Source of the DNA: CALDTK01 sp963837005
GTDB lineage: Bacteria; Bacteroidota; Bacteroidia; Chitinophagales; Saprospiraceae
Direction of reading: 5' to 3'
Assembly (NCBI GenBank): GCA_963837005.1
Contig: CAWIMC010000022.1
Span: forward strand, 323,283 to 387,282
Length of the DNA: 64,000 nt
Below the pieces are notes generated by a model. It was not told the DNA's origin. It did no database searches and saw nothing but the letters and a program-made list of their open reading frames with translations. How positions within the stretch are numbered: position 1 is the first letter of the stretch; each line of letters opens with the position of its first letter. This document shows, piece by piece, positions 18,618 through 28,463 of this stretch. Position numbers and translations under genes: made by a program.

Positions 18618-19295
18618 TTACCCAGGGGCTTGGTCACGCATGGCTTCGAGGGCCACTTTGGCTTTCCCGAAGAAAGTGCGGACGTCTTCCTTTTGGTTGA
18701 GGGTTAAGGTTTCTGGGGTGATCTCGCTGGCGGCCTTGCTCACTTCGGCTACGGCACCTTCCAGGCCAGGGTATTTTGCCTTCTGGACTTCCGACAATAC
18801 ATCAGCAATCGACGTTGCGGCAGAGCGGATCATGTCGGCGTGAGTGGTCGCCATCGGGTCCAGCGTGATGGCATCTGCGTTCTGGCGAATCATTGCCGCT
18901 TTCTGCTTAATGTTGACATCGTCACCCATACCGGTAGCGTAGCTGAGAGCTACGGTAGCGTTGGCGAGTTGGTTGAGGGCGTTGTGGCTGAACTCGTGGT
19001 CGAGACCCATCTCGCCGGTCATGTTCTCGGTGTATGTAGCGTACTCGGTGGCGAGGTCGCCGAAGCGAGCACCAGCAGCGGGATCGTCGAAGTCGATGAG
19101 GGTGTACTGGTTGCCGTTGCTCACGATCTCGGAGCCGCGGTCGCCTTCGACGAGTTCGGTGTTTTCGACGATGTCGTCGTCATCGTCCTCGAGGAGTTCA
19201 GCAATGCCCCAGATCGCTAGTGCGAGGAGGAGGAGTCCGAGGATCCACGGGAGGATGCTGCTCTTTTCTTTCTTTTCAATTCTTAGGTCTGCCAT
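18618..19295 (-). CDS. Membrane-anchored helical protein of unknown function
   Basis: 225 residues. A charged start (MADLRIEKKEKSS) is followed by one membrane helix (ILPWILGLLLLALAIWGIAE) and an acidic run (EDDDDD). The rest is a mostly helical extracytoplasmic domain rich in Ala, Thr and Met (ALNQLANATVALSYATGMGD). I do not recognise a named family. It lies just upstream, on the same strand, of the PRC-barrel gene, which suggests a shared stress-related unit. Signal-anchor topology would put most of the chain in the periplasm. Confidence 0.65.
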   Translation of the reverse strand: MADLRIEKKEKSSILPWILGLLLLALAIWGIAELLEDDDDDIVENTELVEGDRGSEIVSNGNQYTLIDFDDPAAGARFGDLATEYATYTENMTGEMGLDHEFSHNALNQLANATVALSYATGMGDDVNIKQKAAMIRQNADAITLDPMATTHADMIRSAATSIADVLSEVQKAKYPGLEGAVAEVSKAASEITPETLTLNQKEDVRTFFGKAKVALEAMRDQAPG

Positions 19296-19476
19296 GATGT
19301 GTTAGGTTTGTAGGTTTAGCGTTAAGGAGTTGACTCGTAGTCGGTTGTGAATAACGCGGAAGTATTTTCCCTTGTTCACAATGTGTTAGATTGTCCGCTA
19401 CAATACTTTATCGGATCGCGCCAAAACACTCGGTGTGGCGACGTTGGCCCTTGCGGCTTGACCTCGCGTTAACGTC

Positions 19477-19971
19477 GTGGAGCTGGGGATTGCGGGCGTC
19501 GCGCTAGCTTTGTGGCATGTCTACGCCCGCCCGCCTTGCCTCTTTTGCCCTTGCCTTTCTTCCGTGCTAGGTTTTGGCGAAAGCCTCGCCCAGAGTACCG
19601 CCGCGGGCTGGAGCACCCTGGCCCGCGTCACGTTCACGAAGGAGTACGACGAGCTGCTCGGCCTCAAAGTCGACAAGCCCGTCTTCTCGAAGGCCGTCAA
19701 AGACCTCGACGGCAAGCAGGTGACGCTCAAGGGCTACGTCATCCCGACCGAGGGCTACAAGTCTCACAAGGAGTTCGTCTTCTCGGCCTACCCTTACAGC
19801 AGTTGCTTCTTCTGCGGCGGGGCCGGACCGGAGACAGTGGTGGAGGTTTTGGCGAAAGCCCCCGTCGAGTACAGCGCCGACGCGATCACCCTTTCGGGAA
19901 AACTACGCCTCAATTCATCAGACCCGAATGCGCTGATGTACACGCTGGAGGAAGCGGCGGTGGTAAAGTGA
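19477..19971 (+). CDS. Small secreted DUF3299-like protein
   Basis: The conserved part (from about 19600) reads GWSTLARVTFTKEYDELLGL, then GKQVTLKGYVIPT and SSCFFCGGAGPETVVEV, with two cysteines in CFFCGG, as in small DUF3299-like periplasmic proteins of unknown function that often sit near ABC/FtsX exporters. The annotated start at 19477 is a GTG and gives an odd leader. A better signal peptide (MSTPARLASFALAFLPC) begins at the ATG at 19517 in another frame and hits a stop at the iterated motif (19570-19585), so a one-base indel there is likely. A second perfect motif lies at 19845-19860. It may serve the exporter upstream. Confidence 0.7.
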   Translation: MELGIAGVALALWHVYARPPCLFCPCLSSVLGFGESLAQSTAAGWSTLARVTFTKEYDELLGLKVDKPVFSKAVKDLDGKQVTLKGYVIPTEGYKSHKEFVFSAYPYSSCFFCGGAGPETVVEVLAKAPVEYSADAITLSGKLRLNSSDPNALMYTLEEAAVVK

Positions 19972-19996
19972 ATTATCCTCAAGGCACCTCAAGCTT

Positions 19997-20494
19997 TCAC
20001 CGCCCGCCGCCAGCCCCACTCAGCAACAACAGCAGCCCAACGAAGAGCAGCACTACGTAGACGAAGGGCATGTAGCTGAACAGGATGAGTCGCGTGCGGT
20101 CGGCGACGTACATGAGCGCCATCAGCCCGAAGATCATCGCCATCAAACCGCTGAGGCGCCCGAAACCGGGCACGTAGTCGAGGTCCACGTTTTGGCGGAT
20201 AACGATCAGCGTAGCGACCATACTCAGGATTGGCACGACCTGCGTGAGGATATTGAGGTCCCAGACGCTCTGGCGCTCGAAGAGGAACAGGTACGCCAGT
20301 AGCGCTACCGCGCAGGATGCCCGGGATACAGACCAGGTAAATCAGCACGGCGTACACCTGCCGCCACGGCGACTCGTATCCGCGCCCGCGCCCGAAGTGC
20401 GCCACCAGAGCGCCATGACCGGTGGGAACAGCAAGCACGCCAGCGTCAGCAGCGGATGTCCGGAGAGATAGTCGAAGAATTGGTGGAGCGTCAT
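19997..20494 (-). pseudogene. Four-helix membrane protein, frameshifted
   Basis: Two pieces in different frames belong together. The N-terminal one begins MTLHQFFDYLSGHPLLTLAC at the ATG at 20494, and the C-terminal one (19997-20236) contains RLSGLMAMIFGLMALMYVAD and ends LLLLLSGAGGGR. Joined across the region 20237-20400 they give a protein of about 165 residues with four membrane helices. At least two indels are needed. No named function is known to me; the gene lies next to another Bacteroidota membrane protein and tatC. Confidence 0.55.
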
Positions 20495-20519
20495 AAAAGT
20501 GGGAGTAAGCGTAGAACGT

Positions 20520-21014
20520 GAAGAGACGTAGACCGTCTGCGGAGGGCCAGATTTACTATCACTTTCCAGTTCACCACTATCGACTTCACTCCGCTCCGGG
20601 TGCTCCTCCTTGAACAACTGCCACCGACTCCCCGAGGCTATGAAGAGTGCGCTTTCGCCAAAACTCCCGGGTTCGTAAAAGCGCACCCGCACGATGCGCC
20701 CGATCCCGATCGACGTCTCGCGGACTCTCGATGTTGCCCCACGGGTAGCGCGCCTGCCGGAAGAAGTCGGTCACGTATACCCAGTCCCGACCCATCTCCA
20801 CCCGGCGCAGGCGCCAGACCGTCAAGGCGAACACCGCAAGCATCCCGAGATAGAAGGCCGTGAACACGATAGCGGACCGTCGTTCCTGACACATTCCCGT
20901 AGTAGCCGCGGTGGTCGAACCAGAAGTACAGCGGAAGGCGCCGAAGAAGACCGTAAGCAGCACCGGGAAAAAGATCCGCAGCATGAGCGTAAGATTGGAG
21001 GACACCTGCTGCAT
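20520..21014 (-). pseudogene. Two-helix membrane protein with PH-like domain, frameshifted
   Basis: The start at 21014 (MQQVSSNLTLMLRIFFPVLL) leads into two membrane helices and then a beta-rich part (TVWRLRRVEMGRDWVYVTDF, RYPWGNIES) like a bacterial PH-type domain found in Bacteroidota membrane proteins. The reading frame is lost near 20710 and picked up in another frame as RVRFYEPGSFGESALF and EEHPERSE. A second change lies near 20890-20940 between the two helices. The perfect iterated motif at 20651-20664 lies in the C-terminal part. Function unknown. Confidence 0.5.
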
Positions 21015-21054
21015 AGGTGGAGACTGAGTGGGCTAGCGTCGGACGAGCAACCCC

Positions 21055-21912
21055 TTAGTTGAGCTTGGCGAGGTCCTTCGCGGCGGCGACCTGCCGACGC
21101 TCGACGCGTTGCGCGATGAGGATGCTGATCTCGTACAGCGCGTAGAGCGGTACGCCGAGCATCATGAGCGTGAGCGGATCGGGCGGCGTGACGATGGCCG
21201 AGAGGATCAGCAGCACTACGATCGCGTGGCGGCGGTACTCCTTCATGATCGCCGAGGAGAGCGAGCCCCACCTTCGTGAGGAAGAACACCAGTACCGGCA
21301 ACTCGAAGATGACCCCGGACGGGATCGTAAATAGCGTGAGGTACGTGATGTAGCTCGACAGCGCGGGTTGCGGCTCGACGCCCGGCAGTTCGTAATTGAC
21401 CAGGAAGCTCACCGCGAAGGGCGCGATGAGGTAGTACCCGAAGGCTACGCCCGTCAGGAACAGCGAGCTACAGATGAACACCGTACCGCGTGCGGCCTGC
21501 TGTTCGGTGTCGTAGAGCGCCGGCCGCACGAAGCGCCACAACTCCCAGAAGATGTACGGGAACGCCACCACGAACCCGAGGATGAACGACACCTGCATGT
21601 GGATGATGAAGGTCTCCCCGAACACCGGCGTGATCCACTTGATCGGGTCGACCGTCCATGCAGAGCGTCTCGGAGCCGACCAGATCCCCGAGCGCGCACA
21701 ACGCCCGGAAGGTGATGAAGTCCTGCTTCGTCGGGCCGAAGATGATCGGTGTTGAACACGAAGTCCTTCGCGAGGAAGACCACGATCGTAATCACGACCA
21801 GGGCGATCACCGCGCGCACGAGGTGCCACCGCAGCGCCTCGAGGTGGTCGAGGAAGCTCATCTCCGCCTCCTGCGCGGCGAGCTTGTCTACGTCTACCTG
21901 GTCTAGCGGCAT
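21055..21912 (-). pseudogene. tatC: Sec-independent translocase subunit TatC, frameshifted
   Basis: All parts of TatC are present, spread over three frames. The start at 21912 gives MPLDQVDVDKLAAQEAEMSF, then the family signature FLDHLEALRWHLVRAV and a helix to DFVFNT. A middle piece covers WITPVFGETFIIHMQVSF, then FPYIFWELWRFVRPAL and FELPVLVFFLTKVGL, and the last piece is KEYRRHAIVVLLILSAIVTP to LAKLN. Frame changes fall near 21748, 21658 and 21260, each explained by one extra or missing base. TatC recognises twin-arginine signal peptides in the inner membrane. A real loss is unlikely for such a conserved gene; sequence indels are the simpler reading. No tatA is seen beside it. Confidence 0.85.
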
Positions 21913-22026
21913 GGGGCGCGAAGGTATGCGCGACAAGGGGGACACATGCGTCTGCGCGGCGTCACCGCATGCTGTCTCCCGCGTGGCACTACACGCGAAA
22001 CCTGGCGTCGAAACCATCGCGGGTTT

Positions 22027-22668
22027 CTACGCCCCCAGCCGCTCTACGATCCACCCCTCACTAGCCCTCTTGAACCGAAACCGATCATGTAGCCGACTCG
22101 AGCGCCCCTGCCAGAACTCAATCTCCGTCGGCGTCACGCGGTAGCCACCCCAGTGCTCCGGCACCGGCACGTCATCCGTTTTGGCGTAAGCCGCCTCCAA
22201 CTCGGCCTGCTTGTCCTCCATCACGCGCCGATCTTCGATCACGCGGCTCTGCGGCGAGGCCCAGGCCCCGATCTGCGAACCCTTCGGACGCGAGTGGAAG
22301 TACGCCGCCGTCTCCTCGCGACTGATCTGCTGCACGCTGCCCCGGATGCGCACCTGCCGCTCGTGCTCGAGCCAGTTGAACACCATCGCCGCCGAGGGGT
22401 GCTGCTCGATCTGCTGGCCTTTCGCGCTTTCGTAATTGCTATAAAACACGAAGCCTCGTTCGTCGTAGCCCTTTAGCAACACGACTCGCGCATCCGGCTT
22501 ACCGTGCGCATCTACGGTCGCGACGACCACCGCGTTCGGTTCAGCGAGCTCGTCTGCGATCGCCGCCTCGATCCATGCCCGGAATTGCGCAATCGGATCT
22601 TCCAGGAGGTCCTCCCGCTCCAAGGCCCCCCGGTGGTAGTCTTCTCGTAAATCGGCAACGTTAGACAT
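22027..22668 (-). CDS. pdxH: Pyridoxamine 5'-phosphate oxidase
   Basis: 213 residues, the normal size. The FMN-binding split barrel shows the family motifs RVVLLKGYDERGFVFYSNYE (RVVLLK is the FMN/PLP region), FNWLEHERQVRIRG, FHSRPKGSQIGAWASPQS and, near the C-terminus, FWQGRSSRLHDRFRF. It oxidises pyridoxine or pyridoxamine 5'-phosphate to pyridoxal 5'-phosphate in the cytoplasm. The open frame is intact although its neighbours on both sides are broken by frameshifts. A T variant of the iterated motif lies at 22178-22192. Confidence 0.95.
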   Translation of the reverse strand: MSNVADLREDYHRGALEREDLLEDPIAQFRAWIEAAIADELAEPNAVVVATVDAHGKPDARVVLLKGYDERGFVFYSNYESAKGQQIEQHPSAAMVFNWLEHERQVRIRGSVQQISREETAAYFHSRPKGSQIGAWASPQSRVIEDRRVMEDKQAELEAAYAKTDDVPVPEHWGGYRVTPTEIEFWQGRSSRLHDRFRFKRASEGWIVERLGA

Positions 22669-22827
22669 AGTTTGGCTTTAGCAAGGTCCAACAAGCATCA
22701 CCGGCTTGCGTTGCCGGCTTTCGCCAAAACTTGCGCTCGTTGTCCCCGCAGCCCCCGCGGCAATCCCTGAGCACTGAGCACTGAGCACTCCAAACCTTTC
22801 GGCCCAATATTTGCCTACTACCCTACC
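22669..22827. repeat. Divergent spacer with iterated motif and a 9-base tandem repeat
   Basis: Between pdxH and the divergent PD40 gene. It holds a perfect iterated motif (22716-22730) and about three copies of GAGCACTGA at 22768-22792, a simple repeat like the larger CTCAG-type array downstream at 24.1 kb. Confidence 0.6.
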
Positions 22828-24100
22828 GTGAAGTCCCCCTTTCACCCAAGGCTGTTTTTCGTCTTCGCCCTCCTCGCACTCGGCGCAGGTTTTGGCGCAA
22901 GCCTGTTCGCCCAAACCGCCAAACCCACCAAGGCCGTCCGCGATGCCGAGCGCCTCGCCGACGATCGCCAGTACATCGACGCTATCCGCGTCCTCGAACT
23001 CGCCATGCTCGACGGCGACACCACCGAGGCCCTCATCTTCGACCTCGCCGATTACTACAAGAAGACCGGCGACCTCCGCATGGCGACCTCGCTGTGCAAA
23101 CCCCTGGTCGACAAGCCCCGGCCCCGCCCCTGGCACCTGCTCGAGGTCTCGAAAATGCTCGTCGACCAAGGGCGCCTCACGGACGCCGAACCCTACCTGG
23201 CGCATTTCGAGGAACTCAAACCCGACGACCCACGCGCTGGCGCCCTCCGCGCCTACGCCCTCTCGCGTCGCACCATCGGCCGCCGCTACCCCAACGCCAG
23301 GCTAGACACCTTCCGCCACAACACTCAGGCCGACGACAACTTCCCCTTCCTACAAGACGACGTAATCTATTGGTCGAGCGATCGCGCCGGGACCCGCAAG
23401 ATCAGCGGGTGGACGGGCCGCCCGATGGTCGGGCTCTACACCGCGAAGACCGAAGAGGAGACCGGTGAGTTCGGCGCACTCCAACGCCTCAACGCGCGCT
23501 TCAACCGCGGGGAGGTCAACACGGCCAGCGCCAGTGTCACCACCGATGGCCAGCGGATGTACTACACTTCCAATGCCGAGCGCCCTAACCGCCATGGCGA
23601 CTACACCATGCAACTCTACTTTGCCGAGCGCAAGGGAAACGAATGGCGCGGCGGAGAGGCTGTGCCCGGGGAGTCGACCAGGCCAATTGCCTGCACCCCT
23701 CCGTGAGTGCCGACGGCAAATGGCTCTATTTCTCGGCCGACGCCGCCGAGTCGCGTGGAGGGCTCGACCTGTACCGCATCCAAATTCTACCCGACGGCAC
23801 CTTTGGCCGTCCCGAGACCCTCGGGACCAGCGTCAACACCGAACGCCACGACGGCTTCCCGGTGGCGAGCCCCGATGGCAAACTTTACTTCGCCTCGCAG
23901 GGGCACCTCGGGCTCGGGGGCTTCGACATCTTCGAAACCTATGAACTGCCTACGGCACCTGGGCCACCCCCGTCAACCTCGGCGAGCCGGTCAACAGCGA
24001 AGACGACGACACCGGCTGGCTCCCAGTCCGCACCGGCCAGGCCTACCTCACCAGCAATCGCCAGGGCGGCGACGACGATATCTACGACGTAAGGTGGTGA
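22828..24100 (+). pseudogene. Exported TPR and PD40 (WD40-like propeller) protein, frameshifted
   Basis: The first 292 codons read normally: a signal peptide (VFALLALGAGFGASLFAQ, encoded in part by an iterated motif at 22888-22903), TPR-like helices (about 30-150) and the first propeller blades (DDVIYWSSDRAG, TTDGQRMYYTSNAERP). The frame shifts near 23672 into VDQANCLHPSVSADGKWLYF and again near 23948 into GTWATPVNLGEPVNSEDDD, ending SNRQGGDDDIYDVRW at 24100. The restored length is about 423 residues. No OmpA-like tail follows. PD40 proteins of this kind are common in Bacteroidota envelopes, often with type IX secretion genes, but the function here is not known. Confidence 0.75.
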
Positions 24101-24104
24101 GGAG

Positions 24105-24216
24105 CACAGTTCTCAGTTCTCAGTTCTCAGTTCTCAGTTCTCAGTTCTCAGTTCTCAGTGCCCTAGATGTGCCCTCGTCGCGAACTGAGAACTGAGAACT
24201 TCGAACTGAGAACTGT
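24105..24216. repeat. Tandem TTCTCAG array with inverted partner
   Basis: Six to seven direct copies of a 9-base unit (CAGTTCTCA) run from 24109 to 24158. After a spacer (about 24159-24180) the complementary units (GAACTGAGAACTGAGAAC) follow, so the block can fold into a long hairpin. It lies between two converging genes and could act as a bidirectional terminator. There are no spacers of CRISPR type. Confidence 0.7.
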
Positions 24217-24219
24217 AGA

Positions 24220-25106
24220 TCACCCCACGTACCGGCCTTCGACCCACGGCAACATCTTCACCGCCAGGTCGCGCCACTCCCGTAAAATCCCACGGCGCAG
24301 CTCGTAGCGGTAGCGCAGCATCTGGTGGGGGTCACCGGCGCCGACAAGTTCCTGCAGGTCGTTGTTGAAGAGTAGCCGCTCGGCCTCGGTCCGGCCCTGC
24401 GCCAAATTGCGCTCGCGGCTCGCCGGGCGATGGCTCAACAGGGTCGCCTCGTAGTGCATGTCGACGCGCCACTCCTGCGGCACGGCGTAGCTGATCAGCG
24501 CGAAGAGCGCCGCATAATCGTCGAGCCAACCTTCGTAGCAGATGAGCGGACTGAAGTTGAGGTCGACCTCGTAGCCAGCTGCCCGCAGCAGCGGGATGGC
24601 GGCCAGCCGCTCGCTCACGCTCGGCGCCGTCGGCTCGAGGATGCGGCGGATGGGCTCGGGCATCAGGCTCAGTCGCACGCGCACCTTACCGGGCTCGACG
24701 CGGATATTCTCCCACAGCTCCTCGCGGATGTACTTGAGCGAGAAGGCGCCCTTGGCCCGTGGGCGCTCGCTGAAGAAACGGATGACGCGCGCCCAGTCGG
24801 TGGCGTCGTAGTGGAGCCCGACGTCGGTGGAGGGCGCGAAGTCATAGGTGTAGTAGCGCTCGTCGGTGCGGTTGGAGAGCCGCGGCCAGGGCTGGCTGCA
24901 GATGTGGCGGTGGACGGCCTGCAGGACCTCCTCGACGTTGCCGCTCACCTCGATCTGCTTGCCCAGCGACTCGTTGACGTGGCAGTAGGCTACGCGGCAG
25001 GCGCCGGCGCAGCCACGCACGAAGTGCGGCGTGACGAAGTCCACCGGCGCGCCCGCTCGGTTGGATGGTGAGAGCGGTGTTGCGGGTCGGAATCGTAGTA
25101 ATGCAT
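24220..25106 (-). CDS. Radical SAM protein, spore photoproduct lyase (SplB)-like
   Basis: The readable frame (24220-25044, 274 residues) begins at a GTG with VDFVTPHFVRGCAGACRVAYC, where the spaced cysteines C-x3-C-x4-C lie in the position of the SplB iron-sulfur site. It continues with SplB-like segments (AFSLKYIREELWENIRVEPG, RVRLSLMPEPIRRILEP, GYEVDLNFSPLICYEGW). A better start is the ATG at 25106 (MHYYDSDPQHRSHHPTERAG), which needs a one-base frame change near 25050-25060. Canonical SplB has C-x3-C-x2-C; here the last gap reads C-R-V-A-Y-C, one residue longer. DNA-repair activity is therefore plausible but not certain. Confidence 0.72.
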
Positions 25107-25270
25107 AGTGTCTCTGTTAGGCGCTACAAATAAAACAAAATGTTCGCTAACATTGTGCATAACTCAGGCCTGATTGACTTTGATATGACCGTTAATGATT
25201 CTATACTAACGCGCGCACGAGATTGACGCCGCGCCAATGGCTCACGGAGTAGGTCATAGCTTGTCGCCCG
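25107..25270. promoter_or_regulatory. AT-rich divergent promoter region
   Basis: A notably AT-rich gap between the SplB-like gene (minus) and the methyltransferase gene (plus), for example around 25126-25150 and 25170-25210. It should hold both promoters. No single box is convincing enough to place. Confidence 0.35.
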
Positions 25271-25800
25271 ATGCCCCCACACCTCCCGACATCCGACGCC
25301 GAGTGGCGCTTGCTACTGAAACCAGCGTGGCGGGCGGCAGCCGAATTTCACTTTACGGAACTGGAGGTGGTGCACCAGGCAAGCGATTGGCTCGTAGCGC
25401 AGGCCGGCGCTGGGACGCACGCCTTTGTAGACCTCGGCTCCGGCGCGGGCACATTCTGCCTTGCGGCGGCGGAGCGGCACACTGGACACATGTGGCACGG
25501 AATCGAGCTGCGGCTCGACTTGGTGGCGGAGGCGAGGCGCTGGCGCGACACGTATGTGCTCTCCAACTGCAACTTTACCGCGGGCTGATTATGATCACCG
25601 AAAGTCGTCGGCTTACGCCGGCGCCAACCTCCTCCTTCGGCGAGCCGCTGATCCAGGACGACGACAACGCCGCCAGGCGTTCTGTCGCCGGCATGCGGGT
25701 GAGCGATGCCAGGCATGCGCGCTCTGGAAAACTCGGCTACAGGTCGGCCCCGGCTTCGGCGCTGGAAGACTTCTGCGGGTGGCGCTCAGATCCGGGCCTC
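25271..25800 (+). pseudogene. Class I SAM-dependent methyltransferase, frameshifted or truncated
   Basis: The first 105 codons (25271-25588) give a Rossmann N-terminus with the AdoMet motif AFVDLGSGAGTFCLAAAE followed by GIELRLDLVAEARRW, and stop after NCNFTAG. Beyond the stop, pieces in two other frames resemble the expected continuation (YAGANLL near 25616, then EPLIQDDDNAARR near 25645), so at least two indels would restore a longer enzyme. The 3' end is unclear because it runs toward the converging reductase gene. The substrate is unknown. Confidence 0.55.
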
Positions 25801-26304
25801 CAGCGTGCTGCAGGTGGAGGACGGGAGTGGTGGTGGACGATCAGCTGCCTTCGCCGCCGCCAGCACCTTCGCCTGCCCCAGCACATCTCCAGCGGCGTTC
25901 GCGTGCGCACAGATGGCCCCGCCCCAAACCATCCCCATGTACTCGGCCGTGAGCCGTAGCGGCGTAGTGATGCCCTCGAACTCGGACGCGTCATCGCCCG
26001 ACATCGCCGACGTAGCGTAGAGCCGCTTCCCCGCCATCCGCTTGCGGAAGTCGAGTCCCGGCACGCGCATCCAGTGCGACCAGTGGTCGAGGTAGAGCTT
26101 GGCGGGTGCGGGCAAGCTGTACCAATACAGCGGCACGGCCAGCAGGAGCACGTCGGCAGCGAGCGTGTGCTCGAGGAGTGTGGCGGCGTGACCCGTCGGG
26201 TAGGCGTAGGTCCGCTCGCCGGCGTGGCGCACGTCCTTGAAGGCGGGCAGTGGATAGTCATCCAGCGTGAGTACCGCCCACTCTAGGGCCGTCGCGCCGG
26301 CCAT
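25786..26304 (-). CDS. Flavodoxin-fold NAD(P)H:FMN or quinone reductase
   Basis: 172 residues from the ATG at 26304, but the fold starts earlier: the in-frame sequence upstream reads GLTLLASARLDGNSES, the usual first strand and FMN phosphate loop, back to about 26370. No ATG, GTG or TTG is evident there, so the true start is unresolved or spoiled by an indel. Core motifs are ADVLLLAVPLYWYSLPAPAK and DHWSHWMR, and YATSAMSGDD marks the next loop. Members reduce quinones or azo compounds with flavin. The C-terminal tail (DRPPPLPSSTCSTLEARI) is of low quality. Confidence 0.7.
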   Translation of the reverse strand: MAGATALEWAVLTLDDYPLPAFKDVRHAGERTYAYPTGHAATLLEHTLAADVLLLAVPLYWYSLPAPAKLYLDHWSHWMRVPGLDFRKRMAGKRLYATSAMSGDDASEFEGITTPLRLTAEYMGMVWGGAICAHANAAGDVLGQAKVLAAAKAADRPPPLPSSTCSTLEARI

Positions 26305-26450
26305 CGCTTCGCGGGCGAGACTTTCGGAGTTACCATCGAGGCGGGCGGAGGCGAGGAGGGTGAGGCCTTGGGGGGTGGGAGATGGGAGGATTGGGAGATG
26401 GTTTGGTGGGAGGATAGGCTATTCAGGCGCACAACTTAGCTTACCGACCT

Positions 26451-28023
26451 ATGAAGCGTCCATTCGTCCTTTCGTATTTGCTTACGCTACTGGTCTGCGG
26501 CCCAACTCTCCCGAGCGCCCTTGCTCAGGCCGACGAGTTGCCGCCCACCGCAGAGATCCACCAGTGGGCGCAGCAGGCTGCCACCACCTCCCTCGACGAA
26601 CTACGCGCCTGTCTCGCGCTCGCCAATGACGCGCACTACCCGGCGCAGGTGGAGGCCAATGTGGTCTGGACGGAAGCAGCCTTCCAAAAGCGCGGTTTTA
26701 TCGACGCGACGCCTCGACACCGGAGGTCCGCCGCTGGTTTTGGCGGAAGCCGGACTTGCCCCCGGTCGCGACACCGTGCTCATGTATTTGCAGATGGACG
26801 GGCAGCCGGTGGACAGCACGTTTTGGCGACAGCCGAATCCTTACGGCGCAACCCTCAAGGCGGAGGTCGAGTCCGAGGGTTGGGTACAGCGCGATTGGGG
26901 CGCCTTGCGGCAAAACTGGCCGACCGACCCCGAGCAGCGCGACTGGCGGGTCTTTGCGCGCAGCACCTCCGATGCTAAGGGTCCGGTGGTGATGTTTTTG
27001 GCGGCTTTAGACGCCTTGCGGCAAAACGGCAAGCAGCCCGCCTACGGCCTCAAGGTGATCCTGGACTTCGAGGAGGAGCTAGGTTCGCCGCACCTCCCCG
27101 CCGCCGTTACGAAGTACCGGGACGAACTGTCCGCCAACCGCCTTATCATCTTCGACGGACCGATGCACCCGAGCAACGAGCCGACCCTCGCCTTCGGGGC
27201 CCGCGGCATCTCGACGGTGACGTTGGAGACGTTCGGGCCGCGGGTCCCGCAGCACTCCGGTCACTACGGCAACTACGCCCCCAATCCAGCCTGGGAACTG
27301 ATGAAACTCCTGGCCCCGATGCGCGACGACGCCGGCCGCGTGACGCTGCCGGGCTGGTACGACGGCATCGCCTTCGACGCAGAAACACTAGCCGTCTTGG
27401 AGGCTGTCCCAGACGACGTAGAGGCTATGCGTGCGACCCTAGCGCTAGGGCACGTGGACTCTGTCGGTGGGAGCCTCCAGGAAGCCTTGCAGTACCCTTC
27501 CTTGAATGTTCGCGGCCTACAGAGTGGCTGGGTACGCGAGGAGCGCCGCACGCTCGTACCCGCGACGGCCATCGTCGAGATCGACATCCGCACGGTGGTC
27601 GAGAGCGGCCCGGAGCGGTTGTTGGCGACACTCAAGCAATACATCCAAGACCAGGGCTACTTTATCGTCGAGGGCCGTGAGCCGACGGTCGTGGAACGGA
27701 TCAATCATCCAAAGACGATCCGCTGGGACGCCGAGACGAGCTACCTCGCCTTCCGGACCGAGCTCGACTCTCCAACGGGCCAGTGGCTGACGGGTGCGCT
27801 GACCACGTATGGTCGGGCACCGGTGCGTATCCGGACGATGGGCGGGTCCATCCCGATCTCGCCGTTCGTAACGACGCTCGGCATTCCGGCGGTGAGCATT
27901 CCGACCGTCAATGCGGACAACAACCAGCACGCACCGAACGAAAACATCCGGCTGGGGAATTACGTGGACGGGATAGCGACGATGATTGGGGTGCTAAGTA
28001 CGGGCGCGAGCTTCGCTCGCTAG
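26451..28023 (+). CDS. Exported M20-family metallopeptidase, one frameshift
   Basis: The signal peptide and N-terminus (MKRPFVLSYLLTLLVCGPTL) lie in one frame from the ATG at 26451; the rest, in another frame from about 26700, runs to 28023. Joined, the protein is about 523 residues. M20 features are DTVLMYLQMDGQPVD, DFEEELGSPHLP (catalytic and zinc Glu pair), IIFDGPMHP (zinc Asp), SIPISPFVTTLGIPAVSIP and NQHAPNENI (zinc His). The first zinc ligand, normally His in H-x-D, is Gln here. The G variant of the iterated motif is at 26736-26751. The stop TAG is the first bases of the downstream repeat array. Confidence 0.82.
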
Positions 28024-28320
28024 ATGGGCGGCTGCGTTTGGATGGGCGCTCGCTTCGCTTGTTAGTTGGGCGGCTGCGCCTAGTTGGGCGCGAGCTCCGC
28101 TCGCTAGTTGGGCGCTGCGCTAATTGGGCTGTGCCAACGTGCTGACGAGACCCTGCACGCGACGACAGCACGGTCCATCTAGGCGGAGCCGCCCAACTAG
28201 CGCAGCGCCCATCTAGGCGGAGCCGCCCAACTAGCGCAACGCCCAACTAGGCGCAGCCGCCCAACTAGCGCAGCGCCCATCTAGGCCGCAGGCCGCCCAT
28301 CTAGGCCGCAGGCCGCCCTG
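28021..28320. repeat. Intergenic inverted array A (TAGTTGGGCG family)
   Basis: The left arm (28021-28130) repeats the core TAGTTGGGCG (also TAGATGGGCG, TAATTGGGC) with short GC palindromes between copies (GGCTGCGCC, GCGAGCTCCGCTCGC, GCGCTGCGC). A unique centre (28131-28176) contains CGTGC and GCACG as an inner stem. The right arm (28177-28319) carries the complementary cores (CCCAACTAG, CCCATCTAG) with their own palindromes. The whole can fold into one large imperfect hairpin. It starts at the stop codon of the peptidase gene and lies 140 bases before the next start. Confidence 0.85.
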
Positions 28321-28463
28321 TTTACACTTCAGTCACCCCGCTCGACAGTTCAGTTTATCCTAGCCCAGGACCCCCTTATGGCCGGGTGACTTTTGAAGCG
28401 TCAACAGGACGAGGCCACTCCGGCGGCGTCCTCCTCACTTCAAACCACTCATTCCGTACTGCC

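Noticed and set aside
24105..24216. Possible iteron-type replication origin
   Set aside because: Short CTCAG-type tandem units without DnaA boxes, a replication gene or an AT-rich unwinding region; it lies between converging genes.
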